Shown here: one piece after another, positions 18,075 to 28,292 of the stretch | How positions within the stretch are numbered: the stretch's first letter is position 1 | Layout of the letters: every line of letters starts with the position of its first letter | Assembly (NCBI RefSeq): GCF_002001105.1 | Contig: NZ_MUNP01000059.1 | Span: forward strand, 62,001-126,000 | Direction of reading: 5' to 3' | Length of the DNA stretch: 64,000 nt | Origin: Rhodanobacter sp. C06 | Lineage (GTDB): Bacteria > Pseudomonadota > Gammaproteobacteria > Xanthomonadales > Rhodanobacteraceae | The notes under the pieces: generated by a model | Database searches by the model: none | What the model was told of the DNA's origin: nothing | What the model saw: the letters and a program-made list of their open reading frames with translations, nothing else | Position numbers and translations under genes: made by a program

Positions 18075-18117
18075 GTGCGTGCCTCGAGGACTGCAGCCGC
18101 ACATTGTACGCGCTGGC

Positions 18118-18861
18118 TCAGGCCGCCGCGGCCTGCGGCTGCGGCCAGACGTGCGCGGGGTAGTAGACCCGCATCATGCGCGCCACGTAGTCGACCAGGT
18201 TCGGATGGCGCTCGGCAGCCGCGCGCAGCGGCGTGTCGAAGAACGGGGTGAGGATCGCCGCGAGCACGCCGAAGGCGATCGCGTCGACGGCGTGCGGCCG
18301 GTCGCCGAACAGATATTCGCTCTCGCCCAGCAGCATGGCGATCGCATCGATGGAACGCGTGCCCAGTTCGGCGATCTGCTCGCGGCTGTGGCGGCCCAGG
18401 CCGTGCGCGTGCAGCTCGTTCTGCTTGGCGGCCTGCATGTCCTCGCGCAAGCGTTCGCGGATCGCCTCGGGCGCCCGGTCGGCGAAATGCGCAGGTCCCC
18501 TGGCGAAGTTCGCCGCGTCGATCCAGCGGAACCACACCATCGCCCAGTAGAGATGGTCCTCGACCATGCGTTCGATCGCCCAGGCTTCGGCGCGCTGGCG
18601 TGCGTCCAGGCCCGCGTCCAGGTCCACCCCGTGTTTGCGTTCAAGGTAGGCGCGGATGAAGCTGGAATCGCACACCAACTCGCCGGCGTCGTCGACGTAC
18701 GGCAGCTTGCCCTTGGGGGCTTCCGGCGGGATCGCGAACAGCTTGCGGTACGGCAGGTGGGCCATCTGCAGCTGCACCTCGGTCTTGGTGACGAAGGGGC
18801 TGGGATCGGGCAGGCCGAAGGCCGGGGCGCAACCGTACAAGGTGATGGGGGCGGTGGTCAT
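18118..18861 (-). CDS. Glutathione S-transferase family protein (Tom37/FAXC-like)
   Basis: A 247-aa protein with thioredoxin-like N-terminus (ITLYGCAPAFGLPDPSPFVTK, then PPEAPKGKLPYVDDAGELVCDSSFI) and an all-helical C-terminal domain ending near GDRPHAVDAIAFGVLAAIL. The GKLPYV and DSSFI segments mark the GST glutathione-site region, and the overall pattern is closest to the FAXC/Tom37-like subgroup. The catalytic role is uncertain. Confidence 0.8.
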   Translation of the reverse strand: MTTAPITLYGCAPAFGLPDPSPFVTKTEVQLQMAHLPYRKLFAIPPEAPKGKLPYVDDAGELVCDSSFIRAYLERKHGVDLDAGLDARQRAEAWAIERMVEDHLYWAMVWFRWIDAANFARGPAHFADRAPEAIRERLREDMQAAKQNELHAHGLGRHSREQIAELGTRSIDAIAMLLGESEYLFGDRPHAVDAIAFGVLAAILTPFFDTPLRAAAERHPNLVDYVARMMRVYYPAHVWPQPQAAAA

Positions 18862-18969
18862 GGCGAGGCTCCGTGGAAGTTGCGGGGAGTCTGGCGATGT
18901 CCTGCTGACAGCCTTGTGTCAGCAGGACGAACGGCGAGGCATGACTCCGGCCCGTCGAACGCGGGGGGC

Positions 18970-19725
18970 TCACGCCTTGGGCAACGCATCCAGCAGCGGC
19001 TTGATCAGGTCCAGCGGCAGCGGGAACACGATGGTGGAGGCCTTGCCGCTGCTGGACATGTCGGCCAGCGTCTGCAGGTAGCGCAGCTGCAGCGCCTGCG
19101 GCTGCTGCGACAGCATCGCGGCGGCGTCGCGCAGTTTCTCGGCGGCCTGCAGCTCGCCCTCGGCATGGATCACCTTGGCGCGCCGCTCGCGCTCGGCCTC
19201 GGCCTGGCGGGCGATCGCGCGCACCATGGTCTCGTTGAGGTCGACGTCCTTGATTTCGACGTTGGTGACCTTGATGCCCCAGGGGTCGGTGGCCTCGTCG
19301 AGGATCTGCTGCAGGCTGTGGTTGATCGAGTCGCGCTGCGACAGGATCTCGTCCAGCTCGTGCTGGCCCAGCACCGAGCGCAGCCGGGTTTGCGACAGCT
19401 GGCTGGTGGCCTGCAGGAAGTTCTCCACCTGCAGCACCGACTTGTCCGGCTCCACCACGCGGAAATACACCACCGCGTTCACCCGCACCGAGACGTTGTC
19501 GCGCGAGATCACGTCCTGCGGCGGCACGTCCATCACGGTCACGCGCAGGTCCACCCGCGTCATGCGCTGCACGATGGGCACCAGGATCACCAGGCCCGGA
19601 CCCTTGATGCCGGTGTAGCGGCCCAGCGTCAGCACCACGCCGCGCTGGTACTCCGGCAGCACCTTGATCGACAGGAACAGCAGCAGGACCACCACGATGA
19701 CGACGACACCACCGAACCCGATCAT
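18970..19725 (-). CDS. Slipin (SPFH/band 7 membrane protein)
   Basis: A 251-aa stomatin-like protein. One N-terminal membrane segment ([20 protein letters not shown]) precedes the SPFH domain with [55 protein letters not shown] and [22 protein letters not shown] coiled-coil-like [17 protein letters not shown] helix follows. The start overlaps the upstream nfeD stop by 4 bp. Slipin and NfeD proteins are standard partners in membrane microdomain or quality-control complexes. Confidence 0.95.
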   Translation of the reverse strand: MIGFGGVVVIVVVLLLFLSIKVLPEYQRGVVLTLGRYTGIKGPGLVILVPIVQRMTRVDLRVTVMDVPPQDVISRDNVSVRVNAVVYFRVVEPDKSVLQVENFLQATSQLSQTRLRSVLGQHELDEILSQRDSINHSLQQILDEATDPWGIKVTNVEIKDVDLNETMVRAIARQAEAERERRAKVIHAEGELQAAEKLRDAAAMLSQQPQALQLRYLQTLADMSSSGKASTIVFPLPLDLIKPLLDALPKA

Positions 19726-21131
19726 GAAAGCTCTCCTTTATTCGCCTGCGAGGGCGTGACGTGAAGCAGCAAGCCGTGCCGTGCAGTGACGCGCACGCGC
19801 GTCCCGGCCGGCAGCGCGACTTCGCAATGTACTCGCCAGCGTTCGCCGCCGATCAGCGCCCAGCTCTCGCCGCCGGCCGACACCGCCTGCAGCAGCTCGC
19901 CGCCGGCCTGCAGCATCGGTTCGTCGCCGAGGAACGGCCTGGCCCGGCGCGCGCGCGACACCAGCCGCAGCAGCATGGCCAGCAACGCGACCGCACAGAA
20001 GGCGAGGCCGGCGATCACGCCCACGTTCACCTCGTAGCCCGGCACGCCGCGGTGGAACAACATGATCGAGCCGATCACGAACGCGATCACGCCACCGATG
20101 CCGACCACGCCCGCGGTGGGCACGAAGGCTTCCGCCAGCAGCAGGCCGATGCCCAACGCCATCAAGGCCAGCCCCGCGTAGTTCACCGGCAGCAGTTGCA
20201 ACGCGTACAGGCCCACCAGCAGGCAGATGCCGCCGGTGACGCCGGGCAGGTAGGTACCGGGGTGGAACGCTTCCAGGATCAGCCCGTAGATGCCGGCCAG
20301 CAGCAACAGGTAAGCGACGGTCGGATTGGTGATGATGCCCAGGAAGCGCGCCCGCCAGTCCGGCGGGTAGTCGTGCACGGCCAAGCCGCGCAGCTTCAGT
20401 ACCACGCTTCGGTCGCCAAGCTTCACCGTGCGGCCGTCGGCCTGCGCCAGCAGCGCATCGACATCGGCGGCGACGAAGTCGACCACGCGCTGGCTGGCCG
20501 CCTCGCTGGCGGTGAGCGTGGCCGCGCCGCGCACCGCCTGCTCGGCCCAGGCCGCGTTGCGTCCGTGCAGTTGCGCCAGCGAGCGGATGTAGGCGATCGC
20601 ATCGTTGAGCACCTTGCGGCTTTCGGCGTCGGGTGCGGGGCCACCGGACTCGGGCGAGCCGCTGCTTTTGGATGACGCGGGCGGGGTGCCGCCGATCGGC
20701 AGCGGCGTGCCGCCGCCGAGGCTGACCGGGGTCGCCGCGCCCAGGTGGGTGGCCGGCGCCATCGCCGCGATCGGGCAGGCATACAGGATGTAGGTGCCGG
20801 CCGAGGCCGCGCGCGCGCCGGCCGGCGCCACGTAGCCGAGCACCGGCAGCCGCGATGCCAGGACCGCGCTGACGATGCGCCGCATCGATTCGGCGAGGCC
20901 GCCAGGCGTGTCCATCTGCAGCACGATCGCCGTGGCGCCGTCGGCGTCGGCTTGCCGCATCGCAGCATCCACGTATTCCGCCGCGGCCGGTCCGATCGGG
21001 CCGTTCAGGTCGATCCGCGCCACGAAGCCGGCGTCGCCGCGTGCAGCCAGCGGCGATCCGGTAGCGAGCGCGAGCAGCGCCAGCGCCAGGCAGATGACGG
21101 CACCGAGGTTGAGCCATGGCCTGCGCCACAT
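19722..21131 (-). CDS. nfeD: NfeD family membrane-bound serine protease
   Basis: A 469-aa protein with an N-terminal signal anchor, a ClpP-like protease domain ([17 protein letters not shown]; the nucleophile Ser in [15 protein letters not shown]; catalytic Lys expected after), several C-terminal transmembrane helices (about 230-380), and a final NfeD OB-fold domain. It should cleave membrane proteins such as stomatin-like partners. The start at 21131 (MWRRPWLN) gives a proper signal segment. It is coupled to the slipin gene by ATGA. Confidence 0.93.
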   Translation of the reverse strand: MWRRPWLNLGAVICLALALLALATGSPLAARGDAGFVARIDLNGPIGPAAAEYVDAAMRQADADGATAIVLQMDTPGGLAESMRRIVSAVLASRLPVLGYVAPAGARAASAGTYILYACPIAAMAPATHLGAATPVSLGGGTPLPIGGTPPASSKSSGSPESGGPAPDAESRKVLNDAIAYIRSLAQLHGRNAAWAEQAVRGAATLTASEAASQRVVDFVAADVDALLAQADGRTVKLGDRSVVLKLRGLAVHDYPPDWRARFLGIITNPTVAYLLLLAGIYGLILEAFHPGTYLPGVTGGICLLVGLYALQLLPVNYAGLALMALGIGLLLAEAFVPTAGVVGIGGVIAFVIGSIMLFHRGVPGYEVNVGVIAGLAFCAVALLAMLLRLVSRARRARPFLGDEPMLQAGGELLQAVSAGGESWALIGGERWRVHCEVALPAGTRVRVTARHGLLLHVTPSQANKGELS

Positions 21132-21406
21132 GCAGATCTCCTTCCGAATTGCGGCGCCGTCACAGTGCGCCGGCAGGTGTTGCGGCAATGTCTAGGCAGT
21201 TTCCGGGCAGCGCGGTGGATGGTCCCGACTTGAGGAAACCCTGGTTTTGCTCATCATCCCGGCTTTCGCCGGGGTGGCGAACCTTGCGCGCCGGAGTATT
21301 TGGCGAAGCGCGCCGGCCGGGTCAGACGGTACTTTCGGGGCAAAATTTCGCGGTGCGCCCGATCCACGCTATCGTGCGCGGCAGCGTCCATCCGGGGAGT
21401 ACCAGC

Positions 21407-23407
21407 GTGAACCCATCCGCATCCAGCGCGTCCTCGCGCGCCGAACTGACCCTGCGCGGCCTGATCATCGGCATCGTGATCACCGTGTTGTTCACCGCGG
21501 CCAACGTGTTCTTCGGACTCAAGGCTGGCCTCACGTTCTCCACATCGATCCCGGCGGCGGTGATCTCGATGGCGATCCTCAAGGCCATGCGCGACGCCAC
21601 CATCCAGGAGAACAACATCGTGCAGACGGTGGCCTCGGCCGCCGGCACGTTGTCCTCGATCATCTTCGTGTTGCCGGGCCTGATCATGGTGGGTTGGTGG
21701 ACGGGCTTCCCGTTCTGGATGTCCTTCGGCATCTGCGCCACCGGCGGCGTGCTGGGCGTGATGTACACCATCCCACTGCGCCGCGCGCTGGTGACCGACT
21801 CGGACCTGCCGTACCCGGAAGGCGTGGCCTGCGCCGAGGTGCTCAAGGTGGGCTCGGGTTCGTCGGAGGCCGCGGCCGAGTCGGTGGAATCAGGCGGGGC
21901 GGGGCTGAAGGCAGTGCTGGCTGGCTCGATCGTCTCGGCGGTGTTCTACGTGGTGGTGCAGACCAAGCTGTTCGCCACCTCGGTGTCGAGCTATTTCCGT
22001 ATCGGCGACAAGGGGGCGGCCACCGGTTTCGATTTCAGCCTCTCCTTTGCGCTGTTCGCGGTGGGCCACCTGGTCGGCCTGTGGGTGGGTGTGGCGATGC
22101 TGTTCGGCGCGGTGATCAGCTGGTCGTGGGCGGTGCCGCACTTCTTGCTGCTGCACCCGGAGACCGGGGCGGCGATAGACGCGGCGCAGGCCACCTGGAG
22201 CCACTATGTGCGCTTCGTGGGCGCCGGCACCATCGGCGTGGCGGCGATCTGGACCCTGGCCAAGCTGGTCAAGCCGGTGGTTGGCGGCCTGGCCGGCGCG
22301 ATGGCCGCCGCGCGCGTGCGCAAGGCCGGCCAAGCGCACACGCTGGCGCGCACCGAGCAGGACATGCCGATTGGCATCGTCGGCCTGATCACCTTGCTGT
22401 GCTTGATCCCGGTGGCCTTGCTGCTGTGGCATTTCAGCACGATCAGCGGGCTGGGCGGGCATACCTGGTTGCTGGTGGGCGGCGGTGTGCTGTTCGTGGT
22501 GATCCTGAGCTTCCTGGTCTCCACGGTGTGCGGCTACATGGCGGGCCTGATCGGTTCGTCGAACAGCCCGCTGTCGGGTATCGGCATCCTGGTGGTGATC
22601 ATCGCTGCGCTGCTGCTGGTGCTGTTCGTGAAGGCGCTGGTGCCGGCGGAGGCGGGCAAGGCGTTGGTGGCGTTCGCGCTGTTCATCACCTCGATCGTGT
22701 TCGCGGTGGCCTCGATCGCCAACAACAACTTGCAGGACCTCAAGACCGGTCAGCTGGTCGACGCCACGCCGTGGAAGCAGCAGGCGGCGCTGGTGGTCGG
22801 CGTGATCGCCGGCGCGCTGGTGATCCCGCCGGTGCTGGATCTGCTGCAGCACGCCTACGGCTTCCTTGGCGCGCCGGGTGCGAACCCGGCGACCGCGCTA
22901 CCGGCGCCGCAGGCCGGGTTGATCTCGGCATTGGCGCAAGGCGTGATCCAGAACAACATCGACTGGAGCCTGATCGGCCTGGGTGCCGGCATCGGCGTGG
23001 CGCTGATCGTGCTGGACGCGGTGCTGGCGAGCACCACCAAGTCGGTGCGCCTGCCGCCGCTCGCGGTGGGACTGGGCATGTACCTGCCGACCTCGACCAC
23101 TCTGATGGTGGTGGTCGGTGCGCTGGTCGGGGCGTGGTTCGACAAGCGCGCCGAGCGCGGTCCGAAGGCGGAGCCGACCAAGCAGCTCGGCGTGCTGCTG
23201 GCCTCGGGCCTGATCGTGGGCGAGAGCTTGCTCGGGGTGCTGGTAGCCGCGTTGGTGGCCTTCACCGGCAAGCCCATGCCGCTGGCCCTGGTCGGTTCGG
23301 GGTTCGACACTGCGGCGATCTGGATCGGCGGCATCGTGTTCGCGGGCAGCGTGGTGGTGATGTATCGCTGGATCGCGCGCATGGGGCAGGGCACATCCGC
23401 GCGGTAA
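21407..23407 (+). CDS. OPT family oligopeptide transporter
   Basis: A 666-aa inner-membrane protein with about 15 hydrophobic segments, typical of prokaryotic OPT transporters that take up peptides. It has TANVFFGLKAGLTFSTSIPAAVISMAIL near the N-terminus, ENNIVQTVASAAGTLSSIIFVLPGL, and DLPYPEGVACAEVLK, which are signature segments of the family. The GTG start at 21407 is chosen because GGGGAG lies 8 nt upstream. Transcribed divergently from nfeD; the 275-bp gap includes a short CATCCCGGCTTTCGCCGGGG hairpin. Confidence 0.93.
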   Translation: MNPSASSASSRAELTLRGLIIGIVITVLFTAANVFFGLKAGLTFSTSIPAAVISMAILKAMRDATIQENNIVQTVASAAGTLSSIIFVLPGLIMVGWWTGFPFWMSFGICATGGVLGVMYTIPLRRALVTDSDLPYPEGVACAEVLKVGSGSSEAAAESVESGGAGLKAVLAGSIVSAVFYVVVQTKLFATSVSSYFRIGDKGAATGFDFSLSFALFAVGHLVGLWVGVAMLFGAVISWSWAVPHFLLLHPETGAAIDAAQATWSHYVRFVGAGTIGVAAIWTLAKLVKPVVGGLAGAMAAARVRKAGQAHTLARTEQDMPIGIVGLITLLCLIPVALLLWHFSTISGLGGHTWLLVGGGVLFVVILSFLVSTVCGYMAGLIGSSNSPLSGIGILVVIIAALLLVLFVKALVPAEAGKALVAFALFITSIVFAVASIANNNLQDLKTGQLVDATPWKQQAALVVGVIAGALVIPPVLDLLQHAYGFLGAPGANPATALPAPQAGLISALAQGVIQNNIDWSLIGLGAGIGVALIVLDAVLASTTKSVRLPPLAVGLGMYLPTSTTLMVVVGALVGAWFDKRAERGPKAEPTKQLGVLLASGLIVGESLLGVLVAALVAFTGKPMPLALVGSGFDTAAIWIGGIVFAGSVVVMYRWIARMGQGTSAR

Positions 23408-23481
23408 TCGCGGACGCTTGTTCATCGCCTGCAACAGAGCCTGCCCTAAACTAGAAGCCTCCCAGGGAAAACGAGCGTCGC

Positions 23482-26088
23482 GTGGAGCAGGAAAAAGTCG
23501 AGCAGGTGCCACGCACGGATGAAGCCCTGAATCCGCCCAGCCAGCGGGTGGTACTGCTGCGGCGCATCGCCGGGCCGCTGCTGTCGGTGGGCATGCTGGT
23601 GCTGGCGCTGTGGGCGCTGCACCTGCTGGCGCGCCATGTCACCTATCACGAGATCCGCGAGTACGTGGCCAGCGTGTCGCGCGAGCGCTTGTTGCTGGCG
23701 ATCGTGCTGACCACGCTGGGCTTCGGCGTGATGTCGCTGTACGACCGCTTCGGCCTGCAAGCCATCGGCAGGAAGCTGCCGTGGCGGCGGGTCACCCTGA
23801 TCTCCTTCATCAGCTACGCCTTCAGCAATGCGGTGGGCATGTCGTTCCTGGTGTCGGGTTCGATCCGCTACCGCTTCTACCTGCAGAACGGCCTCTCCAC
23901 CGCCGAGATCGCGAAGCTGGTGCTGTATTGCACGCTGAGCTTCTGGCTGGGGCTGCTGGCGCTGACCGGCGTGACCTTGCTGATCGTGCCGTTGCCCGCG
24001 GGCCTGCCGTTGAGCGATTGGCGCATCACGGTGGCGATCGCGTTGACCGCGGTGCCACTGGCCTGGGTGCTCGGCGGCTTCATCCGCAAGCCGCTGAAAC
24101 TCTGGCGCTGGCGCGTGCTGCTGCCGCGGCCGCTGTCGGCACTGCGCCAGGTGCTGGTGGGCGCGCTGGACTGGTGGTTGGCGGCGGCGGTGATGTACGT
24201 GCTGATGCCGGACAGCCTGCATGCGGGCTTCGGGCATTTCCTGGCGATCTTCGTGATCGCCCAGATCGTGGGCCTGGTCAGCCACGTGCCGGGCGGCCTG
24301 GGCGTGTTCGAGACGGTGATGCTGGCCGGCTTCCACGCCACCGACGACAAGCACCTCGCCGCCCCCATCCTCGGTGCGCTGGCGATGTTCCGCATCGTCT
24401 ACTACCTGATGCCGTTGTGCACGGCGACCATGCTGGTGCTGCAGCGCGAGGCGCGTGGCTTGCGCCAGAAGTCGCTGTGGTCGCCATGGTTCAACAGCCT
24501 GTTGCCCTCGTTCTTTGCGGGACTGACCCTGGTGTCCGGCGCGGTGCTGCTGTTCTCGGGCGCCACCCGGGCGCTGCCGGACCGCATGGCGATCCTGCGC
24601 GACGTACTGCCGCTGTCGGTGCTGGAGGTCTCGCACCTCTTGGCCAGCGTGATCGGCATGCTGCTGCTGATCCTCGCCCGCGGCCTGCAGCGGCGGCTGG
24701 ACGCGGCCTACTGGCTGACCCTGGTGCTGCTGGTGGCCGGTGCGGTGCTCTCCCTGCTCAAGGGCATCGACTACGAGGAGGCGAGCCTGCTGGCCTTGCT
24801 GGCGCTGGCGCTGGCGCCGGCGCACCGGCTGTTCTACCGGCGTGCCTCGCTGTTCAGCACCAACTTCTCGGTGGGCTGGATCGTGGCGATCGTCGCGGTG
24901 TTCGGCTGCGCCACCTGGCTGGTGATGTTCAGCTACAAGCACGTGGAGTACAGCAGCAGCCTGTGGTGGGAGTTCAGCTTCCACCAGGGCGGCGCGCCGC
25001 GCGCACTACGCGCACTGGTGGGCGCGGCGGCGGCGGGCCTGCTGTTCGCGCTGGCGGCACTGATCAAGCCGCAGCGCCTGCGCCGCGTGCCGCCCAGCGA
25101 AGCAGAGCTGCAGCGCGCGCTGCCGCTGATCCGCCATTTCCATTCCGCGCAGGCGCACCTGGCCCTGATGGGCGACAAGCACCTGCTGTTCGACGAGCAG
25201 GGCAAGGCCTTCCTGATGTACGACACCGAAGGCCGCAGCTGGGTCACCATGGGCGATCCGGTGGGCGCGGACGAGGACGCGCGGCGCGAGCTGGTGTGGA
25301 GCTTCATGGAGCAGTGCGAGCGCGCGGGCGGCTGGCCGGTGTTCTACCAGGTCTGCCCCGGGGACCTGGACATGTACCTCGAAGTGGGCATGAACCTGTT
25401 GAAGATCGGCGAGGAGGCGCGCGTGCGGCTCGCGGACTTCAACCTCGACGGCAAGACGAAGAAGACCTTGCGCGGCACGATCAACAGGCTGGGCCGCGAC
25501 GGCCTGCGGCTGGAGATCGTGCCGGCGGACGCGGTGGCGCCGCTGCTGCCGCGGCTCAAGGAGATCTCCGACGCGTGGCTGGCCGACAAGCACGCACGCG
25601 AGAAGCGCTTCTCGCTGGGCGCGTTCGATCCGCGCTACCTGGTGCGCACGCCGATGGCGCTGGTGTGGCAGGGCGAACGGATCGTGGCCTTCGCGAACCT
25701 GTTCCTTACCGAGACGAAGGAAGAAGCCTCGCTGGACCTGATGCGCTTCGCGCCGGAAGGGCCGTCCGGCATCATGGATTTCCTGTTCGTCGAACTGATG
25801 CAGTGGGCGAAGCAGCAGGAGTATCGCTGGTTCAACCTGGGCATGGCGCCGCTGGCCGGCCTCACCAGCCGGCGCCAGGCACCGCTGTGGAACCGCTTCG
25901 GCGCGCTGGTGTTCGGCCGCGGCGAACGCTTCTACAATTTCCAGGGCCTGCAGCGCTACAAGGACAAGTTCGATCCCGAATGGGAACCGCGCTACATGGC
26001 CGTGCCCGGCGGCATCGCGCTGCCGATGATACTTGCCAACGTGGCCAGCCTGATCTCCGGTGGCCTCACCGGAGTCGTGCGTCGATGA
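23482..26088 (+). CDS. mprF: Aminoacyl-phosphatidylglycerol synthase/flippase MprF
   Basis: An 868-aa protein with an N-terminal multi-pass flippase region (about residues 20-530, including HVPGGLGVFETVML) and a cytoplasmic C-terminal DUF2156/GNAT-fold synthase domain (about 560-850, e.g. FNLDGKTKKTLRGTINRLGRDGL and WFNLGMAPLAGL). MprF transfers Lys or Ala from aminoacyl-tRNA to phosphatidylglycerol and flips the product, lowering the surface charge and raising resistance to cationic peptides. The GTG start at 23482 is assumed. The stop overlaps the virJ start (ATGA), forming an operon like lpiA-atvA of Rhizobium. Confidence 0.93.
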   Translation: MEQEKVEQVPRTDEALNPPSQRVVLLRRIAGPLLSVGMLVLALWALHLLARHVTYHEIREYVASVSRERLLLAIVLTTLGFGVMSLYDRFGLQAIGRKLPWRRVTLISFISYAFSNAVGMSFLVSGSIRYRFYLQNGLSTAEIAKLVLYCTLSFWLGLLALTGVTLLIVPLPAGLPLSDWRITVAIALTAVPLAWVLGGFIRKPLKLWRWRVLLPRPLSALRQVLVGALDWWLAAAVMYVLMPDSLHAGFGHFLAIFVIAQIVGLVSHVPGGLGVFETVMLAGFHATDDKHLAAPILGALAMFRIVYYLMPLCTATMLVLQREARGLRQKSLWSPWFNSLLPSFFAGLTLVSGAVLLFSGATRALPDRMAILRDVLPLSVLEVSHLLASVIGMLLLILARGLQRRLDAAYWLTLVLLVAGAVLSLLKGIDYEEASLLALLALALAPAHRLFYRRASLFSTNFSVGWIVAIVAVFGCATWLVMFSYKHVEYSSSLWWEFSFHQGGAPRALRALVGAAAAGLLFALAALIKPQRLRRVPPSEAELQRALPLIRHFHSAQAHLALMGDKHLLFDEQGKAFLMYDTEGRSWVTMGDPVGADEDARRELVWSFMEQCERAGGWPVFYQVCPGDLDMYLEVGMNLLKIGEEARVRLADFNLDGKTKKTLRGTINRLGRDGLRLEIVPADAVAPLLPRLKEISDAWLADKHAREKRFSLGAFDPRYLVRTPMALVWQGERIVAFANLFLTETKEEASLDLMRFAPEGPSGIMDFLFVELMQWAKQQEYRWFNLGMAPLAGLTSRRQAPLWNRFGALVFGRGERFYNFQGLQRYKDKFDPEWEPRYMAVPGGIALPMILANVASLISGGLTGVVRR

Positions 26089-26897
26089 GCCTGTCGAAAC
26101 GAGGAAAGCGGATCATGTGGGCAGGTATCGGTGCATGCGTGTTGGGAGTGGCCCTGGTCTGGACGCCGTTCTCCAAGCCCAGCCTGGAGAACTCCACCAT
26201 CGTGCTCACGCCAGCTGCCGGCGTGCAGGCGCCCGCGGGCAAGGACGACGTGCTCACCATCCTGTATTCCGGCGACGGCGGCTGGGCCGACCTCGACAAG
26301 CAGCTCGGCAACGCCTTCGTGGCGCGCGGCATCCCGGTGCTGGGCATCAACGCGTTCAAGTATTTCTGGCGCAACCGCGACCCGGATGTCGCTGCCGCCG
26401 AGCTCGACGCGCTGATGACGAAATACCTCGACCAGTGGCACAAGCGGCGCGTGTGGCTGGTGGGCTTCTCGTTCGGCGCCGACGTGCTGCCCACGCTGAT
26501 CGACAAGCTCAGCCCGGCCAACCGCGCGCGGATCACCCAGCTGGTGCTGCTCTCGCCCAGCCGCGATACCAGCTTCGAGATCCAGTTCGAGGGTTACATG
26601 ATCACGCAGGGCCGCTTCAAGGCCTTCGTGAAGACCGTGCTGGAGAAGTTCAACAAGGTGCCGCACTACGACGCGCTGCCGCCGGTGGTGGCGCTGAAGC
26701 ACCAGTTCCCGCTGGTCTGCTACTACGGCAAGGACGATGCCGACGACAGCCTGTGCACCGACCCCGGCCTGCCGGCGTGGGTGACCGTGCACCCCAAGAA
26801 CGGCGACCACCACTTCGAGGGCGGCTACCAGCCGCTGGCGGCGCAGATGATCGACGAGATCCCGGCCGGCACGACGGGTGGCGACACGGCGCATTGA
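26085..26897 (+). CDS. virJ: AcvB/VirJ family alpha/beta hydrolase (aminoacyl-PG hydrolase)
   Basis: A 270-aa protein with an N-terminal signal anchor (IMWAGIGACVLGVALVWTPF) and a VirJ alpha/beta-hydrolase domain: LYSGDGGWADLDK, the nucleophile motif VGFSFGADVLPTL, LLSPSRDTSFEIQ and NGDHHFEGGY with the catalytic His. In Agrobacterium, AcvB degrades lysyl-phosphatidylglycerol in the periplasm. Coupling with mprF supports the same substrate here: MprF makes the lipid and this protein breaks it down. The exact amino acid is unknown. Confidence 0.9.
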   Translation: MSLSKRGKRIMWAGIGACVLGVALVWTPFSKPSLENSTIVLTPAAGVQAPAGKDDVLTILYSGDGGWADLDKQLGNAFVARGIPVLGINAFKYFWRNRDPDVAAAELDALMTKYLDQWHKRRVWLVGFSFGADVLPTLIDKLSPANRARITQLVLLSPSRDTSFEIQFEGYMITQGRFKAFVKTVLEKFNKVPHYDALPPVVALKHQFPLVCYYGKDDADDSLCTDPGLPAWVTVHPKNGDHHFEGGYQPLAAQMIDEIPAGTTGGDTAH

Positions 26898-26943
26898 CGC
26901 GGTTCGCGCGACACTTCCCGTCCTTCGCACGGGAGATACGCTC

Positions 26944-27285
26944 ATGCTCGACTGGCTGGAATACCGCAAGGAACTGCTCGGTCGCATCGGCGAGGTCGGC
27001 AAGCTCAGCCCCGACACGCTGCGTGGCTACCAGACCCTGAGTGCCGCCGGCGGCAAGACCGGCCACCTGGACGCCAAGACCCGCGAGCTGATCTCGCTGG
27101 CGGTGGCGGTCACCACGCGCTGCGACGGCTGCATCACCGTGCATACCGGGGAGGCGTTGAAGCACGGCGCCACCCGCGAGGAGATCGCCGAGGCGCTGGG
27201 CGTGGCAGTGGCGATGAACGCCGGCGCCGCACTGGTGTATTCGGCGCGCGTGATGGATGCGGTGGCCGCGCACGGCGGGGCATGA
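26944..27285 (+). CDS. Carboxymuconolactone decarboxylase/AhpD-like protein
   Basis: A 113-aa protein with the AhpD/CMD fold. The redox motif is TRCDGCITVHTGEALKHGATREEIAEAL (CxxC followed by His), which is typical of peroxidase-like alkylhydroperoxidase members. It probably acts in peroxide reduction with a thiol partner. It follows virJ by 46 bp in the same direction. Confidence 0.88.
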   Translation: MLDWLEYRKELLGRIGEVGKLSPDTLRGYQTLSAAGGKTGHLDAKTRELISLAVAVTTRCDGCITVHTGEALKHGATREEIAEALGVAVAMNAGAALVYSARVMDAVAAHGGA

Positions 27286-27360
27286 CCCGTCGCCGCGGGA
27301 TGTCCGGGCGGTCGCGACCGTCGCATAATGCTCGCCGCGATTGACCGGACAACCCGCGCC

Positions 27361-27747
27361 ATGCCCAACCCGAAGATCCCCGACGACGCCAGGCTCGACC
27401 GCATCGTGGCCGAGGCGCGCCGCGCGGCCGAGCAGCGCGAGCTGGGCTATCGCGAGCGCGCGCTGAAGATGTACCCGTGGGTGTGCGGGCGCTGCGGGCG
27501 CGAATTCACCCGCGCGAACGTGCGCGAACTCACCGTGCACCACCGCAACCACAACCACGACGACAACCCGGCCGACGGCAGCAACTGGGAGCTGCTGTGC
27601 GTGTACTGCCACGACAACGAGCATTCGCGCCACATCGACCACGTGCGCGGCGCCGGCTACGATCTCGCCGCGCCGGAACAGGCGCCCGCCACCGGCAACC
27701 CGTTCGCCGACCTCAAGGCGATGCTGGAAGCGAAGGGCAGGCACTGA
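27361..27747 (+). CDS. yajD: YajD family HNH nuclease
   Basis: A 128-aa protein with two zinc-binding CxxC pairs (WVCGRCGREF and LLCVYCHDNEH) framing the HNH motif LTVHHRNHNHDDNPADGSNWELL. It matches YajD, an uncharacterised HNH endonuclease widely present in gammaproteobacteria. The start at 27361 (MPNPKIPDDARL) is preferred over an ATG 33 bp upstream. Cytoplasmic. Confidence 0.9.
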   Translation: MPNPKIPDDARLDRIVAEARRAAEQRELGYRERALKMYPWVCGRCGREFTRANVRELTVHHRNHNHDDNPADGSNWELLCVYCHDNEHSRHIDHVRGAGYDLAAPEQAPATGNPFADLKAMLEAKGRH

Positions 27748-27760
27748 GCGGCGCGCACGC

Positions 27761-28252
27761 ATGTCGCTGACGATGCTCGGCTGTCTGTTCACGTTCGGCG
27801 TGCTGGCGCACAACGCGGAAGAGGCCTGGCGGCTTCCAGCTTGGTCGGCACGGGCCGGCAAGTGGCGTGTTGCCGTGGCGGCGCCGGTGTTCCGCTTCGC
27901 CGCCCTCGTGCTGTCGGGCCTGTTCGTCGCGATCACGCTTTCCGCGTCGGTTTCCGCGGCCGGCGGGGTGGCCGCTTATCTGATGGCCGGCTATGTGCTG
28001 GCGATGGTGCTGAATGTCTTCATGCCGCACATCCTCGTCACCGTCGCGACACGCCAGTACATGCCGGGCACGGTCACGGCGCTGTTGCTGAATCTGCCGC
28101 TGGGATCGCTGTACTTGCGGCGGGCGTGGTCGGAACGCAGCGTCGATCCGCACGTGTTCGGCTGGGCTGGTCCGCTGGTGGTGCTGGCGATCCTGGTCGC
28201 GATGCCGCTGCTGTTCGCCTTGGGCCGCAAACTGCGCGCGGTTTCTGCCTGA
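27761..28252 (+). CDS. HXXEE domain membrane protein
   Basis: A 163-aa integral membrane protein with four to five hydrophobic segments. The first helix contains LAHNAEEAWR, the HxxEE motif that names this family, and a later helix has VLNVFMPHIL with the second conserved Asn and His. Such motifs could bind a metal inside the membrane. The function is unknown. Confidence 0.82.
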   Translation: MSLTMLGCLFTFGVLAHNAEEAWRLPAWSARAGKWRVAVAAPVFRFAALVLSGLFVAITLSASVSAAGGVAAYLMAGYVLAMVLNVFMPHILVTVATRQYMPGTVTALLLNLPLGSLYLRRAWSERSVDPHVFGWAGPLVVLAILVAMPLLFALGRKLRAVSA

Positions 28253-28292
28253 CGCGGCGGCCTCGTGGGCCGCGCATCGCGGGCACCGTACA

